The notes beneath the pieces were generated by a model. The model had not been told where the DNA came from. It saw only the letters and a program-made list of their open reading frames with translations, and did not search any database. From Plecoglossus altivelis (Eukaryota; Chordata; Actinopteri; Osmeriformes; Plecoglossidae), in assembly GCA_036571765.1 (NCBI GenBank), contig BROE01000020.1, positions 9,823,461 through 9,887,460 of the forward strand: a stretch of 64,000 bases of DNA, read 5' to 3'. Made by a program: the position numbers and the translations under genes. This document shows, in pieces, positions 13,181 through 27,269 of the stretch. Numbering within the stretch: the stretch's first letter is position 1; each line of letters starts with the position of its first letter.

Positions 13181-13828
13181 TGTGTGCTCAGCCAAGAGCC
13201 AATGTCTCCTGAGATCTTCATCTAAACAAGACCCAGACACAGACTGATACACTGCAGGGCTGCTATGGGAACACACCATCACTCCCAGAGATATGAAATT
13301 GAGGTTGATTTCATGTCACTCCATAATTTATTTTTTAGAAATAAGTAACATAATTATAAAGTAAGAGACATAGTCCATCTTTTGATGTACAATGAAGTTA
13401 ATGATTACTACTTTAAAACAATGGGTAGATATGTCGTGTTCCTGGCACCAGTATTAGAAATCAAACTGCATTTCACAATGTTGTTTATCTCTAGTCTGTA
13501 GAGAGTAGGGTGTAGACGTAAGCTCATTGCAGGCAGTACATCCTGGTGAGTCATCTGACATGGTGGCCAGTACTGTTTCAGTCACAACGCCCCCTCACTC
13601 TGGGCCTGTCAGTGCAGCTTGGGCCCAGGCTTGGGGCCCTGCTCGCTGTTCTCTGGGCCTCAGTCATGGGCTCAGCCCCCTCTCCCTCCAGACAGATGTT
13701 GACCCTGCTCACCCCTGCAGTCTGGCACAAACTCCCTCCATAATGGGATTTTCTAAACAAGGAGTGAGCATGAGGAATACTGTGGGATGGGAGGGAGCCA
13801 GCCACAACTACATGTACAGGCCTTGCTC

Positions 13829-13861
13829 ACTCACACACACACACACACTCACACACACACT
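13829..13861 (+). repeat. (CA)n microsatellite
   Basis: Two runs of CACACA separated by a CTC interruption. Confidence 0.95.
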
Positions 13862-13879
13862 CCCTTTCCGAGACACCAA

Positions 13880-14450
13880 TTAGAAACACACATTCTCAGG
13901 CCAAATGAAATGCGATTTGAAATAAACCACATGCTGACGTTATTCAACCCCACTTCTTATTCAAATAAAAGACATCGAGTTGGGGAAAAAGGGCCATGTT
14001 TTCTTTTTTTTCCAAAGCTACATAAAAGGGAGAAAGTAATGGCTATTATGCATGCACTGTCATTCCATGCAAAATTTTCATAATTATAACAGAAAGGCGT
14101 AAATTTTTGAATGCATGGCATCTCCAAAAGTAATCAGGAGAATGAGCCGCGGGGCTATTTTAATGTATGCAAAACTAGTGACCCACAATAAAGGAGAGGA
14201 AGGCTACAATGAATGCAAAGTAATGCGCGCATGCTTAGAACCGGCACTGATGAGGGACGGCTAAAATTAACACCCAATTAATTTCCGAATTGACAAACAA
14301 ATGAAACCCATAAATCTACTTTCTCATTAATTTTACCGCCGAATAATTCAAAGATGCAATATCATGAGCGCAAAAAAATTGGAAAAGAATGAAAATGGAA
14401 AATGTGCATTATCCATCATAAATATCAACCAGATAGGAAAAAAGTCTTAT
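13880..14450. promoter_or_regulatory. Enhancer-like AT-rich block, long
   Basis: About 570 bp of unique sequence rich in TAAT cores (ttttcataattataac, cacccaattaatttccg, tctcattaattttaccg, cgaataattcaaag) with ATGCAAAA near 14167. It lacks repeats and long frames. It is one of the strongest-looking non-coding elements here, but unaligned. Confidence 0.42.
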
Positions 14451-17400
14451 TAGACTTGTGGTGATAACAATGTTAATCTGTACAGCACTGAAGCATGGAC
14501 AGTCTGCTGTTTCAGGCACAACCAGCTTGATATTTCACCACGTGACCAGACTTTTATTTTATTTATTTGTATTTGTCTTCTGTTTGTTTGGGGTTTAGCC
14601 CTTCCATGTTCCCGATGACTTAAACAGCTTGAAGTTTTTCTCCTCCTTCCATTTAAACACAGATCCATATTCCGTGGTAATTATGTGTCAAATGTCTTGC
14701 TGAAGGTACTTTACTTAGCAGGAGTTTGAGCATTCTGCGGGCGTTCATGCATGCACAAATAAACACGCATACACAAATGAGTCAGTGCACACGGCACAAT
14801 CAGACACATGAGTGGGCAGACAACACCTCTTTTTGAGCAAAAACAACGAAAACAACAAACCAACAAATAATGGAAATTCCAGGAGATTAGACAGACGCAG
14901 CAACAGTCCACAGTCTCTGCTGTTGCTCATCACAAGACAGGTCTTTAGGTTAGGGGGAGAGTGTCTGCCTGCGAAACCAAACAAGTGTTTGGAACAAACA
15001 GAGGATCATAAAAAGGTCATTTTCTGTTTGTTTATGTTTTGTTGTGTTTCCGCTGCCTCTAATATGGAGAGTACAGTACAAACAGAGTCACATGTATTTC
15101 CCACCTGACCAGACAGGTTCAGGGCAGTTGGCACGCAGAGCTAATCAAGCATGCCTCTTGTCTTCCAGGCTTCTCCTTAAAAACACAGAGGAAAAAAATC
15201 GAATGCATGTCCGCTGTCATGGACACCTGGAATCCAACAGCTCAAACAGTCAGCAGTCAATTTAAGGTAGGGTCGGCCTCCACAGCTGCGGCCTGACCCC
15301 TTCACGATGTACTGTTTCTCTTTAATGCTCATGACAGTAAACCTTCAACGGCCACCTGCTCCGACACGCATAGTTCTCACACAGCCCTTGTTTACACAAG
15401 CACACAACAAAAGCACAGCATTCTTGAGAAGGAGATAAAAACAACAAAAAGACAGAGACAAAGGGGAGAGGTGTACTTTGGTGCTGGTGTTTAGGTTAGG
15501 CTTGGTTGCTAGACTAGACAACACAACAGCCTGTACCAAGGTGTGACTGCACAATGCTTCTTTGGTTGGCTTCTCAAGGCTCAGAGAGTTGGGAGCTCTG
15601 CGGTGTTTTGGCTCTCTGTTCTGAGGATAAGCCTTGCTGGTTCCTATAATCTTGTTTACAAATAGCCAAACACACCCAGCGTTCCATGGTCGGACTTTCT
15701 CAACACTGGGGCCACCCTTTTGTTTTTTTGAAGACGTTACAGGACAGAGAAGCAGAACAGAGTTTGGATACTGGAACCGTTCCCATGCCAAATTCTACTG
15801 CCCTCCCTTGCTTGTGCCTTCAGTGTAGGGCCTCCATAAAGCAGAAACGTGTCACTCAGAAGCACTGCCACAATCAGGGCTCGCATGGCACTTAGCAGCA
15901 GCCGTCGCCCTTCTCCGAAGAGCAGAACCAACGTCTGGGATGACATTCCGCCAACGGAGACTTCACAGTGAGACCAAACAACCCTCTAATCTCACCAGAC
16001 ACTTCAACCAAAAGTCACAGATAAGCAAGGCATATCTCAAGACTACTGTGACAACATTGTAGAAACAGGCCTTCCCTCCACCACCACCACCCCCTCCCTG
16101 CCTCCACCCCCTTTCTCAGCGAGACACAGAAGCTTTTTAAAGTTCCTTCCAGACCTTGTAGGGGATAAGCGACCACTCAGAGCAGCAAACAAAGCAGCTA
16201 TTTGTTTAATAAGTGATTGCTGCCATGGCTACAGTAAACAGGGGGAGCAGGGTTTGTGTTTATGAACAAACACATCTCCTTGCAGGAGCAATTTAACATT
16301 AACCAGGTGGAATGATCAACAGATTTCCTAGGTGACACTCAGGGCAGGCCCAGAGTAAACAGGCACTGGGTGGAGAAAGAGGCCAGGCTTTAGGGAAGCA
16401 AGGTCGATGCAAATGCAGCCCAGCTAGAATAAACAGCTAGGGAGGACTGAAGACAAACAAACAGTCATTCTCCTGACATTTGAAGAAGCATTAGGGTGGT
16501 GTGTTACAGCTGCTGCCGGCCACCATGAATGTGAACAAGGTGGGGGTTGCTAGGGGTGAGGGTGGGGTCGTCCGTCGAGGGTCTCCTGAGCATTAAGTCA
16601 GGATACTGAGAGGAAAGACACTTTCACGGACCCAAACCACCCTGTGCTCTTCAGAACACCACAACGAGGAACTTGTGAAACATGTTAACCATTTACAGTC
16701 CTCAATTATTCAGTAACTAGAGCTTGACAACAACAAGGGATGACGAGGGCTTCTCAGACCGTCTGTCTGTGTTGAGGGATAAATAAGATGGTGGTGTGTG
16801 GTGTTAAACTCTATTGTGAAGGTCTGGAGTCAAGGAAATGCCTGGAAACACGACAGGGCTTCAAAATGTAGCTAACTGTTTGTTCTGTTAATTCATTTTG
16901 GTACAACACAAAACACCAGAGCGGAAACAAACAACGGTTACAAGAAGATTTACATTTACTGAAGTAAATGTGAGGAATTTGGATGCACACGTCCCCTTGA
17001 GCATGAATGTTTCATGCATACAACACTTGCCATCTGCTTGGTTGAGCCAACACACAGAGGTCTCCCCACCCTCATGCTTAGTTGTTTCCCAAACCAACTT
17101 TCATACTCATTTTATATAGGCCCCAAACCCATTTTCCCCCCACGTAGAATGATCTAAGAGACCAAACACATATTTATGACACATTGAGAACACTGTAATG
17201 GGATCCTCAGGCGTGAAATCTAGATTCAGATGTATTACAACAGAATTGACAGAGAACAGGGCCTTGACATCCCTGTGATAGCAGGGATGATGATTCATAT
17301 GAATATGAACCTATTATCACGCTACCAGCTGAGGTAAATGAACAATAAGGATGCTAGCAGAAAGCAGACACTCCAGTGGAGAGGCTAAGTAGATCTATAA

Positions 17401-20400
17401 TTTTAGGAAATACACAAAACAGTTTGTCTTCCTAGCATGAAGCCATCCCATATACACCTAACGTACAATCCTGCTGTGCAGAGAGAATAACTGAGCACAC
17501 CAAAGTAAGGCAGGCCATGGTATTTTTAGTGCAACCACGGCCGATAGAGACTGCGTAAATAGCGAAGTCTAATGAGTTTCCAGCTACTTCTACTTGAATG
17601 GAATAGTAATTCTAGGCTGGGAAGTCTGTTTAAAGATAGTCCACAACACCTTCTTGGGACAGTCTCCTTCATTTGACTTTAGTAAGCTCCCAGACAAGTG
17701 GCTCATGCCGATTAACACAACAGCAGGAGGACAGTCATCAGGAGACGAGGGGCCTCTTTTCTGACCAGGCTCTGGCGATGCGTGGGAAAGGCAGGCCTCG
17801 CTCCCCTCCAGCTCATCTTACCAATTAGACCTGTCAAACACACACGCCCAAAGAAAAACACAGACTTCAATCCCACTGCCTCCTATGGGATCTGAAAAAT
17901 CGCTTATTGTTTTAACATTACTTAAAGTGTGTCATATATTTTTAATCATTTATTACTAGAATTCATGCAAGGGCCATTCCCATGGGGGTGGAAATGTGGA
18001 CTTATGGAGAGAGGAAATGTGTCAGATGCATTTTCCTAGGGAAAGGAAGGTTAGCCTTTGCGAACTTGTCTAATTAATACTGTGAGTCTAAACCAAGTGA
18101 GGGCCATATTATTAGAATCACTGTCATAAGGGGTAACTTACCCAGTTGCACACCACTGCATTGAGACAAGCCGAAGCTAGGCCTTTTGCTAGCCTTCATG
18201 TTGGAACACAACATGCAGCAAACTAACAAGCGTACAAAAAGTACAGGTACAGATCACACGTTTTCAGTCACTCGACCACCATCCGACAAGACAGAAATAG
18301 CCCACAGGAAGTCGATGGTTCAGTGTAATCCCAGCCATAGATAGATTGAGCGTAGCCCTTAATATTTAAACTGTGTTAAATCTAACTCTCTCTGCAGATT
18401 ACAATACCCATCAGGTGTCTGCCAGCAGTCCCTTTGTGTGGAGTTAATCAGATAGAGATAAAGTTAAGCTATTGATTGCCAAACACAATCATTAACCTTC
18501 ATAAACAAATAACGGTAAGGAAATATGGACATTTTACCCATGTTGTTATCTTGGTTGACAGAAAAACGTAATACTTAACTATTGCTAACCATGAGTAGGT
18601 AAACAACACATAAAAAATGGAGATCAAAATGTTGGTGTTAAAGCAAAAGCTAGCCAGCAGTCATTTATCCTCAGATGGCAAGTTGCAGGTTTCTCAGCAG
18701 ATTCAAATAAAGAAAATAAAGAAAAATATTATTTATCTTAATTCTCTCTAATGAGCCAAGATGCTGGCACTAAATTCAACTAGATGAGGTTGTCAGTCCA
18801 TTCAACCTAAATCTAATCCAATAGCGTAGAAAAATGCAGAGAAGCTAGTGTTATCTTGACGTTAACTACACAACATCCATGCAAGCACATTTGTTAATGA
18901 CCTCTTCCAACTGATTGGTTAATGAAGATCCATAACTTATCCAATCAGAACAAGGAACACAATTACACCCATTTATTTTGGCTCTGGAGGGGACTAACCG
19001 GAGACCCCTCCCACAGCCTCCTCCTCAGGTGACAATCTTCCCAGACGTTAGTGGGGTAGTTTGTGCCTAAGAAGCGTGTCATTATTTTAAAAGCCCCTGG
19101 TTCCCAGAGAAAGAACAAGGAGGGTTAAAAAGGAGGCTTATGTGCCTTCCATTAAGCAGTTAAATTGAAGGTAAAGGGCGCAGGGCTAAATACCGAAAGA
19201 CCTTGTATGAATCTCAGCACTTTAATGGAATCAGGTTTTAACAACTCTTTTTGGTTAAATACAGCCCATGTCAGGAGGATGCGTCCAACTCATAAAGCAG
19301 CACAATGACAATGTACAGTGGCACTAATACAAGGACATAGTTCATCATGACATTTTCTGCAATTCCCAACTGATTAGGGTCATTATGTTGGAGGTCTGAT
19401 TTATGTTGTCATTTCCTCTCACCGATCCTGCATCAATGAATCTTAATGAATTGGTAAATAAGGGTGAAGATTACACTCTGTGACACTGCAACATTCCTCA
19501 CTCTCAACAGCCGAGATTTATGTAGCCAATTAGACACTAACAGAGAAAACTGGCCAGCAGAAAAATAATATTCTTCATGGTACAAAATGGAAGAGCATTC
19601 TTGCTGAAGGGCAATTGTATTGTCAGTGTTAAGTCCATAAAATATTTCCGCGGCCTTCAAAACACAAAAGAAGCTGTGCATGAGCTGTAGAGGCTTTCAC
19701 CAAAAGACAAAAGGGAAAGTTTATGAAAACCTAAGGTTGTGCACTAGAGTTCAGCTGCGAAAATTTGACGAAGACCTTGGTGTTCACAATCAACCTATTC
19801 ATGTGTTTGATCAGCATAAATACACCTTTGTGTGACAAACATGTTTACCCTCTCAGAGCAAACATCAGCCAATGAGAAAGCAGCAGTTGGTGCTTCTCTA
19901 ATGAAGACACAGCACCTTTATCTGAATCGGCTTTTTAATCTGCTGCATTAGCTGCAGTCACCTTTACAGGATCATCAAAAGCAAGCCAACAGAAGCAAAA
20001 TCATTTGGTATTGAATATGCCAGGGCACTATCTCAATTAGGATCTTGTACTGTAAGGTAAAGGGGGTTTTAAGATATAAACAGCCGGGAAAACACATACA
20101 GCGGGCATTCATCTTTTCAAAGACGAAATATCAAAATACAATCAGCCCTTTGAAGGTATCTATGATCAACAACTAACAGGAAAGGCATCCGGTATGATTG
20201 TGGGTTCAAACGATTCCTGGGACATCATTATTGTAGCTCGGCGTTGGTAATATTTCCGTTTTTTGGGGTGGGAATTTAACACTGTGAAGATGAACATGGG
20301 TGGGGGCCAAAAAAGCACATGTGTTTCACTACAAAGACTCCGGAGCACCTCTACTTATTAATCCCAACTTCTTAAAGGAACACTCAGCGTGATAATGAGG

Positions 20401-20539
20401 CTCTTTATGCATTACATATTGTGACTAGATTTAGTGTAAGCAAGCAGCTCTCCACATCAAACAGGCTGGCCTGCTATTAGGCACAGGGCTGAAGGATGCT
20501 GCCGTGTGAAAAGAAGTGGAAAATGAAAGCTGAAGCCGA

Positions 20540-20725
20540 GCAGGAAGAGCTTAATTTACAGGCATGTACAGTATGCAAATGAGATTACTCTCAGCTTAAC
20601 TGCATCATTTATGTCCATAATAACAGCATCATCATTACGGGGCTCAAATTAAATTACACTGTAATTAGCATATCAAAGTGATTGGTTAAAGTTTAAAACA
20701 AATACCCAATTTTGTTAATGATCAT
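20540..20725. promoter_or_regulatory. Enhancer-like block with POU octamer
   Basis: Exact ATGCAAAT at 20573-20580, followed by TAAT-rich sequence (tcaaattaaattacactg, tgtaattagcatatcaaa, gtgattggttaaag). No open frame of note. Confidence 0.4.
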
Positions 20726-20837
20726 CTGTAATCACCGTGTAGACTCCAATGAAAACATCCAAAACAAATATGTGTTTTGGAGAAGGGGAGGAAGATTCAT
20801 CCCCCCCACAACCCCCCCCACCGATGGCGACAGTCTG

Positions 20838-20859
20838 TTTTGTGTGTATTGTGTGTGTT

Positions 20860-20895
<36 letters not shown>
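20838..20895 (+). repeat. (GT)n microsatellite
   Basis: Interrupted GTGTGT run with a pure core of about 17 units at its right half. It lies 27 bp from the donor of the exon candidate at 20922-20999. Confidence 0.95.
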
Positions 20896-20921
20896 TAAGT
20901 GGAGGCAGGGAGGCATCTTAC

Positions 20922-20999
20922 CTGGCAGGCTCCACACACTCAGGTTGTATTTTCCAAACACTATGAGATCAAAGATCCAATTTCCCACAGTTGCCACTT
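20922..20999 (-). other. Candidate alternative foxp1 exon (78 nt) beside a GT microsatellite
   Basis: On the minus strand the segment begins AAGTGGCAACTG after an acceptor ending gatgaactgcag and ends GCCTGCCAG at the near-perfect donor gtaagatg. It is 78 nt, a multiple of three, and one frame is open throughout (includes GNWIFDL and NLSVW). There is no ATG. The acceptor has a poor pyrimidine tract. I do not recognise the open frame as part of any FOXP protein. It may be a leader exon or a decoy. Confidence 0.3.
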
Positions 21000-21539
21000 C
21001 TGCAGTTCATCAATGAAATACTAATCACTTCACACCCAGTTCAGAGCATTGCACTGGGGCTGAAGGCTTAGAGAAACTTCTCTTTTTTTCTATTTGCCTG
21101 TCCTGCATTTCCCCTGATAAACATGGAGAATATTCAAACCCACACCCTCCGCCCCCACTAAGCAGTCCCTCACACATCTTCAGGCCTCTGACACAAATCA
21201 TGCACACCTTATTTATGTGCCCATGTCTAGAGGCAAAAGTCAGTCTCCATGTCATATTTCTCCTGTTTGATACACCGCTTTTATACTTTCACGTCCTCAC
21301 ATTATTGATTTAATTCAGAATTTATGATGCACTACACGACTCACAAAGTGAATTCCGATGCCTTAAGTTTCCAACATAAGTCAATCTCACCTTTTCCCTC
21401 AACCACCCCCTTCTCCCCTCAGCCACCTCCCTTCCACCACAACCACTCTTTTGTCCCCTGCTCTTTTCTCCATCCACCGACAAAAGACGGGAACAGCCAG
21501 CAGTGCACACTATCAGAAATTGACTCTTCAAAATTTTAA

Positions 21540-21790
21540 GAAGTGGCATTTTACTTTATTCATTGAGAAATCCATTAAAGGCCTTATTTCTTGGAAGTAT
21601 GTAAATGATGTGCCTTTCAAGGTAGAGCTAGGGCAAATCCACTCCATCAGCTAATGACGACACTCATTACATGCAGAGAGGCTGGCTAATGAAGGCTCGG
21701 CGGTCGGCCGATACCCTCTCCCAGCAGAAAGCCCTATGAAATGCTAATATCTCACTTCTAATTAAAGGATACTGAGTCCAAATGCACCTT
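21540..21790. promoter_or_regulatory. Enhancer-like block
   Basis: Unique sequence with repeated ctaatga and gctaatga motifs (cagctaatgacgacactc, ggctggctaatgaaggc, tcacttctaattaaagg). Conservation is not tested. Confidence 0.35.
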
Positions 21791-23717
21791 CACGGCCAGT
21801 AGTCGGCAACATAAATTGTATTTTTCAACACTAGATGTGCTCGAGCAACATTCCATTAATTCTTTTTTAATACCCCACTACCCTGGCATTCCTTCGTTTT
21901 CTGGCCTCCTCTTCATAGCTTCATATTGTAGGCAGGCAAAACATGGCTCACTGGGAGAGTGCATTTTTGCTTTTTCTGGTGCACCCAGTGACATATGCAT
22001 GTGCCATGAGGGGAAAGGTCAAAACAAAAAGAAAAAAAGAGAAATGCGCCTGTATCAACGCTGCACCTGTACACATTTACAATGTTTACACATGTCTCGC
22101 TGTAAATATGTTGACAAGAAAACGTGCTCCCCTTCTCAGAAACCGACCTTGAAGTGAGTCAACAACCGCCTCACAAAACTTCATTAACGTTGGATAGGCT
22201 GCAGAGACATGCTGTACCTTGGTTGGATTTTCAAAGCATGACATCAGTCGCCCAAATGACTGAAAAGCTATACCTGAATTGCTTCAACAGTCATGTAACG
22301 GTACTGTGATAATAGCATGCAATTAGTTTCCTCATCCATATCAGCTGTAATTACAGTATGTGATGTCAAATTAAAACAATCCTACAGTCTATGTAGCCTA
22401 TTTAAACAATTCATATTTACATTCTATGCATTAAATAGAGTGACATAGTAAGGCCTGATTACATGGGAACTACAGTTGGCAGGACAACCGAGTCCTCCCT
22501 GGGTGCTGGCCTAATGTATCCAGGCTCTCTTTAGTACCTCAAATGTCCACAGCCCAAAAGGATAGGCCCATAAATAATGACACAAAGTTAACCTTCTAAC
22601 ACAAAGTGAGACCACATTACCATCTTAGTAATAGCAGTAGCTAGCAATCAGCACCAGGTGGTTATAGTTTACATCTTGAAATAACATGGGTTCAAATCAT
22701 TCAGAAACCTTTGTTTGAAATGATGTTGAGAATATATTTTTTTTCATATTGTACAATACGGTACCTTTGGTAGACATTTTCAGCAACTTCAACTATTAAT
22801 AGCACTTGGAAACTAACCAACAACTTAAATATACAGTTTATATTTTTTCTCTTCTGATCCTTCATCTTAAATGCATTATTACTTCAGTCATACTTACAAA
22901 CCGTCAGAGTGAAATGGATGCATTTTAAAGGTCAATGTTAAGAACATATCACATGACATCTGTTTGATCCTGGCCCAAGTATTTTCCCAAGGATTCCTTT
23001 GCTCTATCCTGTGTAAATCATGGAGGCTGACCTTCAACATTCCTCATGTCCCATCTTTCCCATTCATCCACAGGCACAGATAATACTGGGCAAATATCAT
23101 AAACGTGAGGATTTTAGGATTGAGGTGAGGCTACCAACACTGTTAACCAACCAGGGAAAAACAAACCATGCATCAGTAAGCACTATATCCCACAATTGCC
23201 CAATTTAACCCAGCTCATAAGTAAATACCAACAGGACACGCGCCTGAAAAGCCCATGTATACTAAAAGATTTCATTTTAGGATGACTTAAATGGGTCCAA
23301 AACTTTCAAATAGTTATGTGGATCCTCCCCCATCCTCCCCACCCCAGGAGTGCAGCTGTTTGTATACCTCAGCTCTCACTACGCATGTACTGAGGTGATC
23401 TCATCCTAGCACAGGAAGAGGCCCTTCAGTGTCAGTGAGACGTCTCCAGTTCAAACGCTTGCTGGTGGAGCAGAGCGGGGCAGGGCATGACCTGCAGCTG
23501 AACTGGCCTGTGCTGCCCAGACAACAGGCACTCTTAACACAGCTCTGTCGTCCGCCCTAATAAATAACTAAACACAGCCAACAGAGACACATCAGTCAAC
23601 CTTTCCTCTGTTAACACAGAGACATGGACAGAAATGGATAGAGAGATAAAGAAACAAATAAAGTAACACCGGAAAAGAAAGTAGAAAGACACAAAAAAGA
23701 ACAAGCAAAATAAAGAG

Positions 23718-23806
23718 GCAGCGAGAGAGAGCGAGAGAGAGAGCGAGAGAGAGAGCGAGAGAGAGAGCGAGAGAGAGCGAGAGAGAGAGCGAGAGAGAGA
23801 GAGACT
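23718..23806 (+). repeat. GAGAGAGAGC minisatellite
   Basis: GA dinucleotide array punctuated by C at roughly every 8-12 bp (gcgagagagagcgagagaga), giving about eight units. Confidence 0.9.
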
Positions 23807-24329
23807 GGACAGACAGAGAGTATAAAAGGTGGGGGTGAATTGCAAGGGCATGATGGGTAACAGAGGAGAGAGGATAAATATCACACACAAGCCTGAGCCA
23901 GGCACCATGGAAGATGGAGTATTGTAAAGCTGTGAATGCTAGTTCGTTTTGCCCAGCTGTGACATTTGTTTCTTATTGTCTAAGTGGCAGTTAAAAGCGT
24001 CTCCCTGCAAGGGCCCCTTAGCTCTGTGCTTGCCTTCTTTAACAGGGAGGTAACCATATTAGGACGTGTATGGTAAAGTAAACAATAACATAGTTGCAAT
24101 GAGATGGAAATTTTTCAGCTAATGGTGTTTGTCATTCCTGTTTTCAGCTCTCTGAACAGCCCTGTACTTTTTCTCCATAGCCAACGAGACTTTGTTTATA
24201 AAAACAACGTACGAGCCAAGGCTGAAACCGGTGCAAAAACACTGTAAATAAATACATGTTTAAAAATGTCTCTGCCTTTCTTATTCAGTTACATTAAATA
24301 AACCCACATTCTGGCTGAAAAAGCTCTCC

Positions 24330-24520
24330 ACTTTCTTAGGAAATGTTCCGCTTCATATGTATCTTTGAGGGCCTTATTTTAATTAAACATTTAACTAATA
24401 ACTTCGAACTATTAACCATTATTTTAACTGATTTATTTGACGATCCAACAAGATGAACAAGAGAAAAACCTAATTGGCAATTTATCTATTATGTTAATTA
24501 AGACATTTGGCTAACTTGCA
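24330..24520. promoter_or_regulatory. Enhancer-like AT-rich block
   Basis: Dense ttaattaaac and taactaataac motifs and a second ttaattaag at about 24495. No repeat or coding character. Confidence 0.3.
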
Positions 24521-27269
24521 GTTGAATAAAATGACAAGGGATCTTATGTGATGTCTGGGTTGAAAGGCTGTGTTTCTCACTAATCTAAATGGCATGTAGA
24601 GTAATGGAACTCTCTATTTTACTTCCTGTTTCAGTGGTCACTTGTTCTTGTCTCCTTGCCCCTATTGATTTGGCTGTGGTGATGACTATCCCTTCAACAA
24701 GTCCTTTCAGACTTTTCCACCATTGAATTCACCCTCAAACATGCCTCCTTAAACTAATAATGCTACTATAACCATCTGCCAATCCAACTTAATTCACAAA
24801 CTAAATAAATGGGAGCATAGACTATTTTTAAAAGTTTCTTTGCTTTCAAAAATGTAAAAAGAAGTTGCAATGTTTCCAAAACTTACTCTGTACTTTTCAA
24901 ACGTCAAAAGTCTTTGTAAAGTTCTTAGCCTCTCTAACAGTCTCCTCAGCCCCTCTCTTAATCTCACACTGAAAATGCAAGCTGTTTATTTACGCAGGGT
25001 TGAAGCCATTCCATTAAGTAGCCACACCAGGTGCGCCATCCCTAAAAGGGATTTGTTTTCTCAAATAAATGGAGAAGAAAAGTACTGCCTTGAAGTGATA
25101 CTGACCCAGAGGTTAATGCAGCAAAGTCAGAAATTTACAAACAAGAACCAAAATCATCAACTCACATTTTGAAAGAGTAAGATTGTCGTTATTATTACCA
25201 GCAGACGTCCCTTACGATGTCAAATGAGAAGACGTGATGTAAAACATTTCAGAGATGGAGCAACAAGGTTTGTTTAACGTACCAAACAAAGATCCTAATC
25301 GTAAATAATTCCGTATGGCATTTACTGGTCTCAACTTTAACAAAACATTGAGGGAGTTGGTCGCCGAGATTTTAAGACTTAAAATTATTCAAACTGATTA
25401 TTTTGATTTCATCTTTTCAGAGCAGAGATAACAGGTCAGAGTCAGAACCTTGCAGAAAAAAAAGCCAGGCAGAATTTGACACATTCTCTCACTTTTGTGA
25501 TTTTCTTTTCATCTCTCTGTAAGACAACTCATCTGCGGGTAGAATTTGCTTACTGCTGTCGCCTCAGTCAATCTCACACAAAGACGCTGTCACGTTAGCC
25601 GGCAGCACCTGGTAGCAGGCTGACATTATCAAAGGCCTTCAGTCTCTCAGACAGAACTGAGTTTATACATCCATCAATATGTTCCAAACCAAAGAAGAGA
25701 GATGTCTGTGTGATGCTGATAGAAAAATAGATTGAAACTTGCCAAACACATTTTCCACCCAAAAAGGTATTTTAAGTAGCTTCAAGATAACACATCTGCG
25801 ATAACATTATCTGTACAATTCTTTCTACTTCTACAAGAGAAGATAATTCACATGAAAGTGCAGGAGATGCAAGAGAAAAGAATGTTGCTGTGTTCACTGA
25901 CATACTGTATTCAGAATAAGCCATACATTTACCTGCGCAACCCTGTTTAGCCAGACAATAAAGAGCCAAGCTATCTCCCAGAGTCTGTTCTGATACCAGC
26001 TGATGTGTGGTGGAGGTAGTGCATCTGATAGAGGCAGAAGACAGGGGGCAGGTGAGAGTGTTTAGAAGGCTCTGTCACTTCCTGTGATCTTGATAAACAG
26101 GAAAAAAGAAACCCACTGTTGCCTTTTATGTTGGTCTCCACTGTAATGTCTTAGTACGGATGATAACATTTCATTTTCCTATAGCAAAAAAAGGCCCAGC
26201 AGCTATTTTGTCTGTCACAGTTTTTAACTACAGCACTACCCCGGCTCAGAGAGTAGATTAGGGTACTTACAGAGCATGAAAAACACAGTGACAAAACTGC
26301 TAGTGGCAGAAACGTTTAACTTTCTTGTTAGCAATCTCCCCCATGTGGCACTTTAGTAACAGCAAGTTGTTTATTATGTTCCGTGCTCGGCAAAAGCGAT
26401 TAAAGGAACTCTTAAGAATCAAAGTGTTATAAATGCATGGAAACACAGCCAGCTGTAAATGCCACAGAATTAGAAGCTTACCAGCCCTAATACTAATACA
26501 TGGCAATTTTCAGCTTGATGCTGATATAAAGAAATTACTTTTTAAAGTAAGCAATAAACTCAGTCAGGGGAACTATTATTCTAGCCTTTTTTCTTACTAA
26601 CATAAATCTATGTGCGACCTTTCTTAGGTCCAACACGAGAATTCACTTGTTTATTCTTAATGCCCCCATAAAAGCAGATTAACAAAGTAACTTGAACTTC
26701 TTAACTCAAGTAATCTAGTCTCTGATCTTCAGAGGCATTCTAATAAACACTATGATGAAAAATAAGCAAGAAACTGTTTGTTGATATGTACTTCCCTCTG
26801 TTATGAGGGTTCAAGAAATTCAAATTTGAATTCAATTCAAGTTCAAGGAGAATGAAAGCGAATGCAATACCCACCCAGACACAGGACCAAAGAGGGCTTT
26901 TAAAACACGCATGGAACACAAGTTCATCAGTTCAGTTTTATATACTATTACCAAAGTAAGGGACGTTAACTAGAAAATGTGCAAGGAGCATGTTCAGCCC
27001 ATATCATTATCAAGCAGGAGTTTGCCATCCGTCTTACTGAACAATCTGGCCAAGAGCCATCTTCAGCATAATCAAGCCCTTTGTCTGACGGCTTTAATTC
27101 TTAATCCCCAAACAAATAATGAAAAGAAGAGCATGTGTATGCACACATATGCTTATTCAAATGCATGTACACAGGCACATACACACCCAGAAACACGCGT
27201 AAAGTAACGTGTCTCATTTGTGAATAGCAAGAGCAGCCCTACCGTATTAAAGTCTATTGCACTTCAAAA

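Noticed and set aside
15345..15791. 148-residue reverse-strand frame
   Set aside because: No recognisable domain, no good splice context and unremarkable composition; treated as chance.
23366..23403. 38-nt exon-like segment, minus strand, donor gtatac
   Set aside because: Decent acceptor (ctcttcctgtgctag) but non-consensus donor and no support.
23534..23908. 124-residue reverse-strand frame
   Set aside because: The central third is (SL)n from the GA minisatellite; the flanks have no family resemblance.
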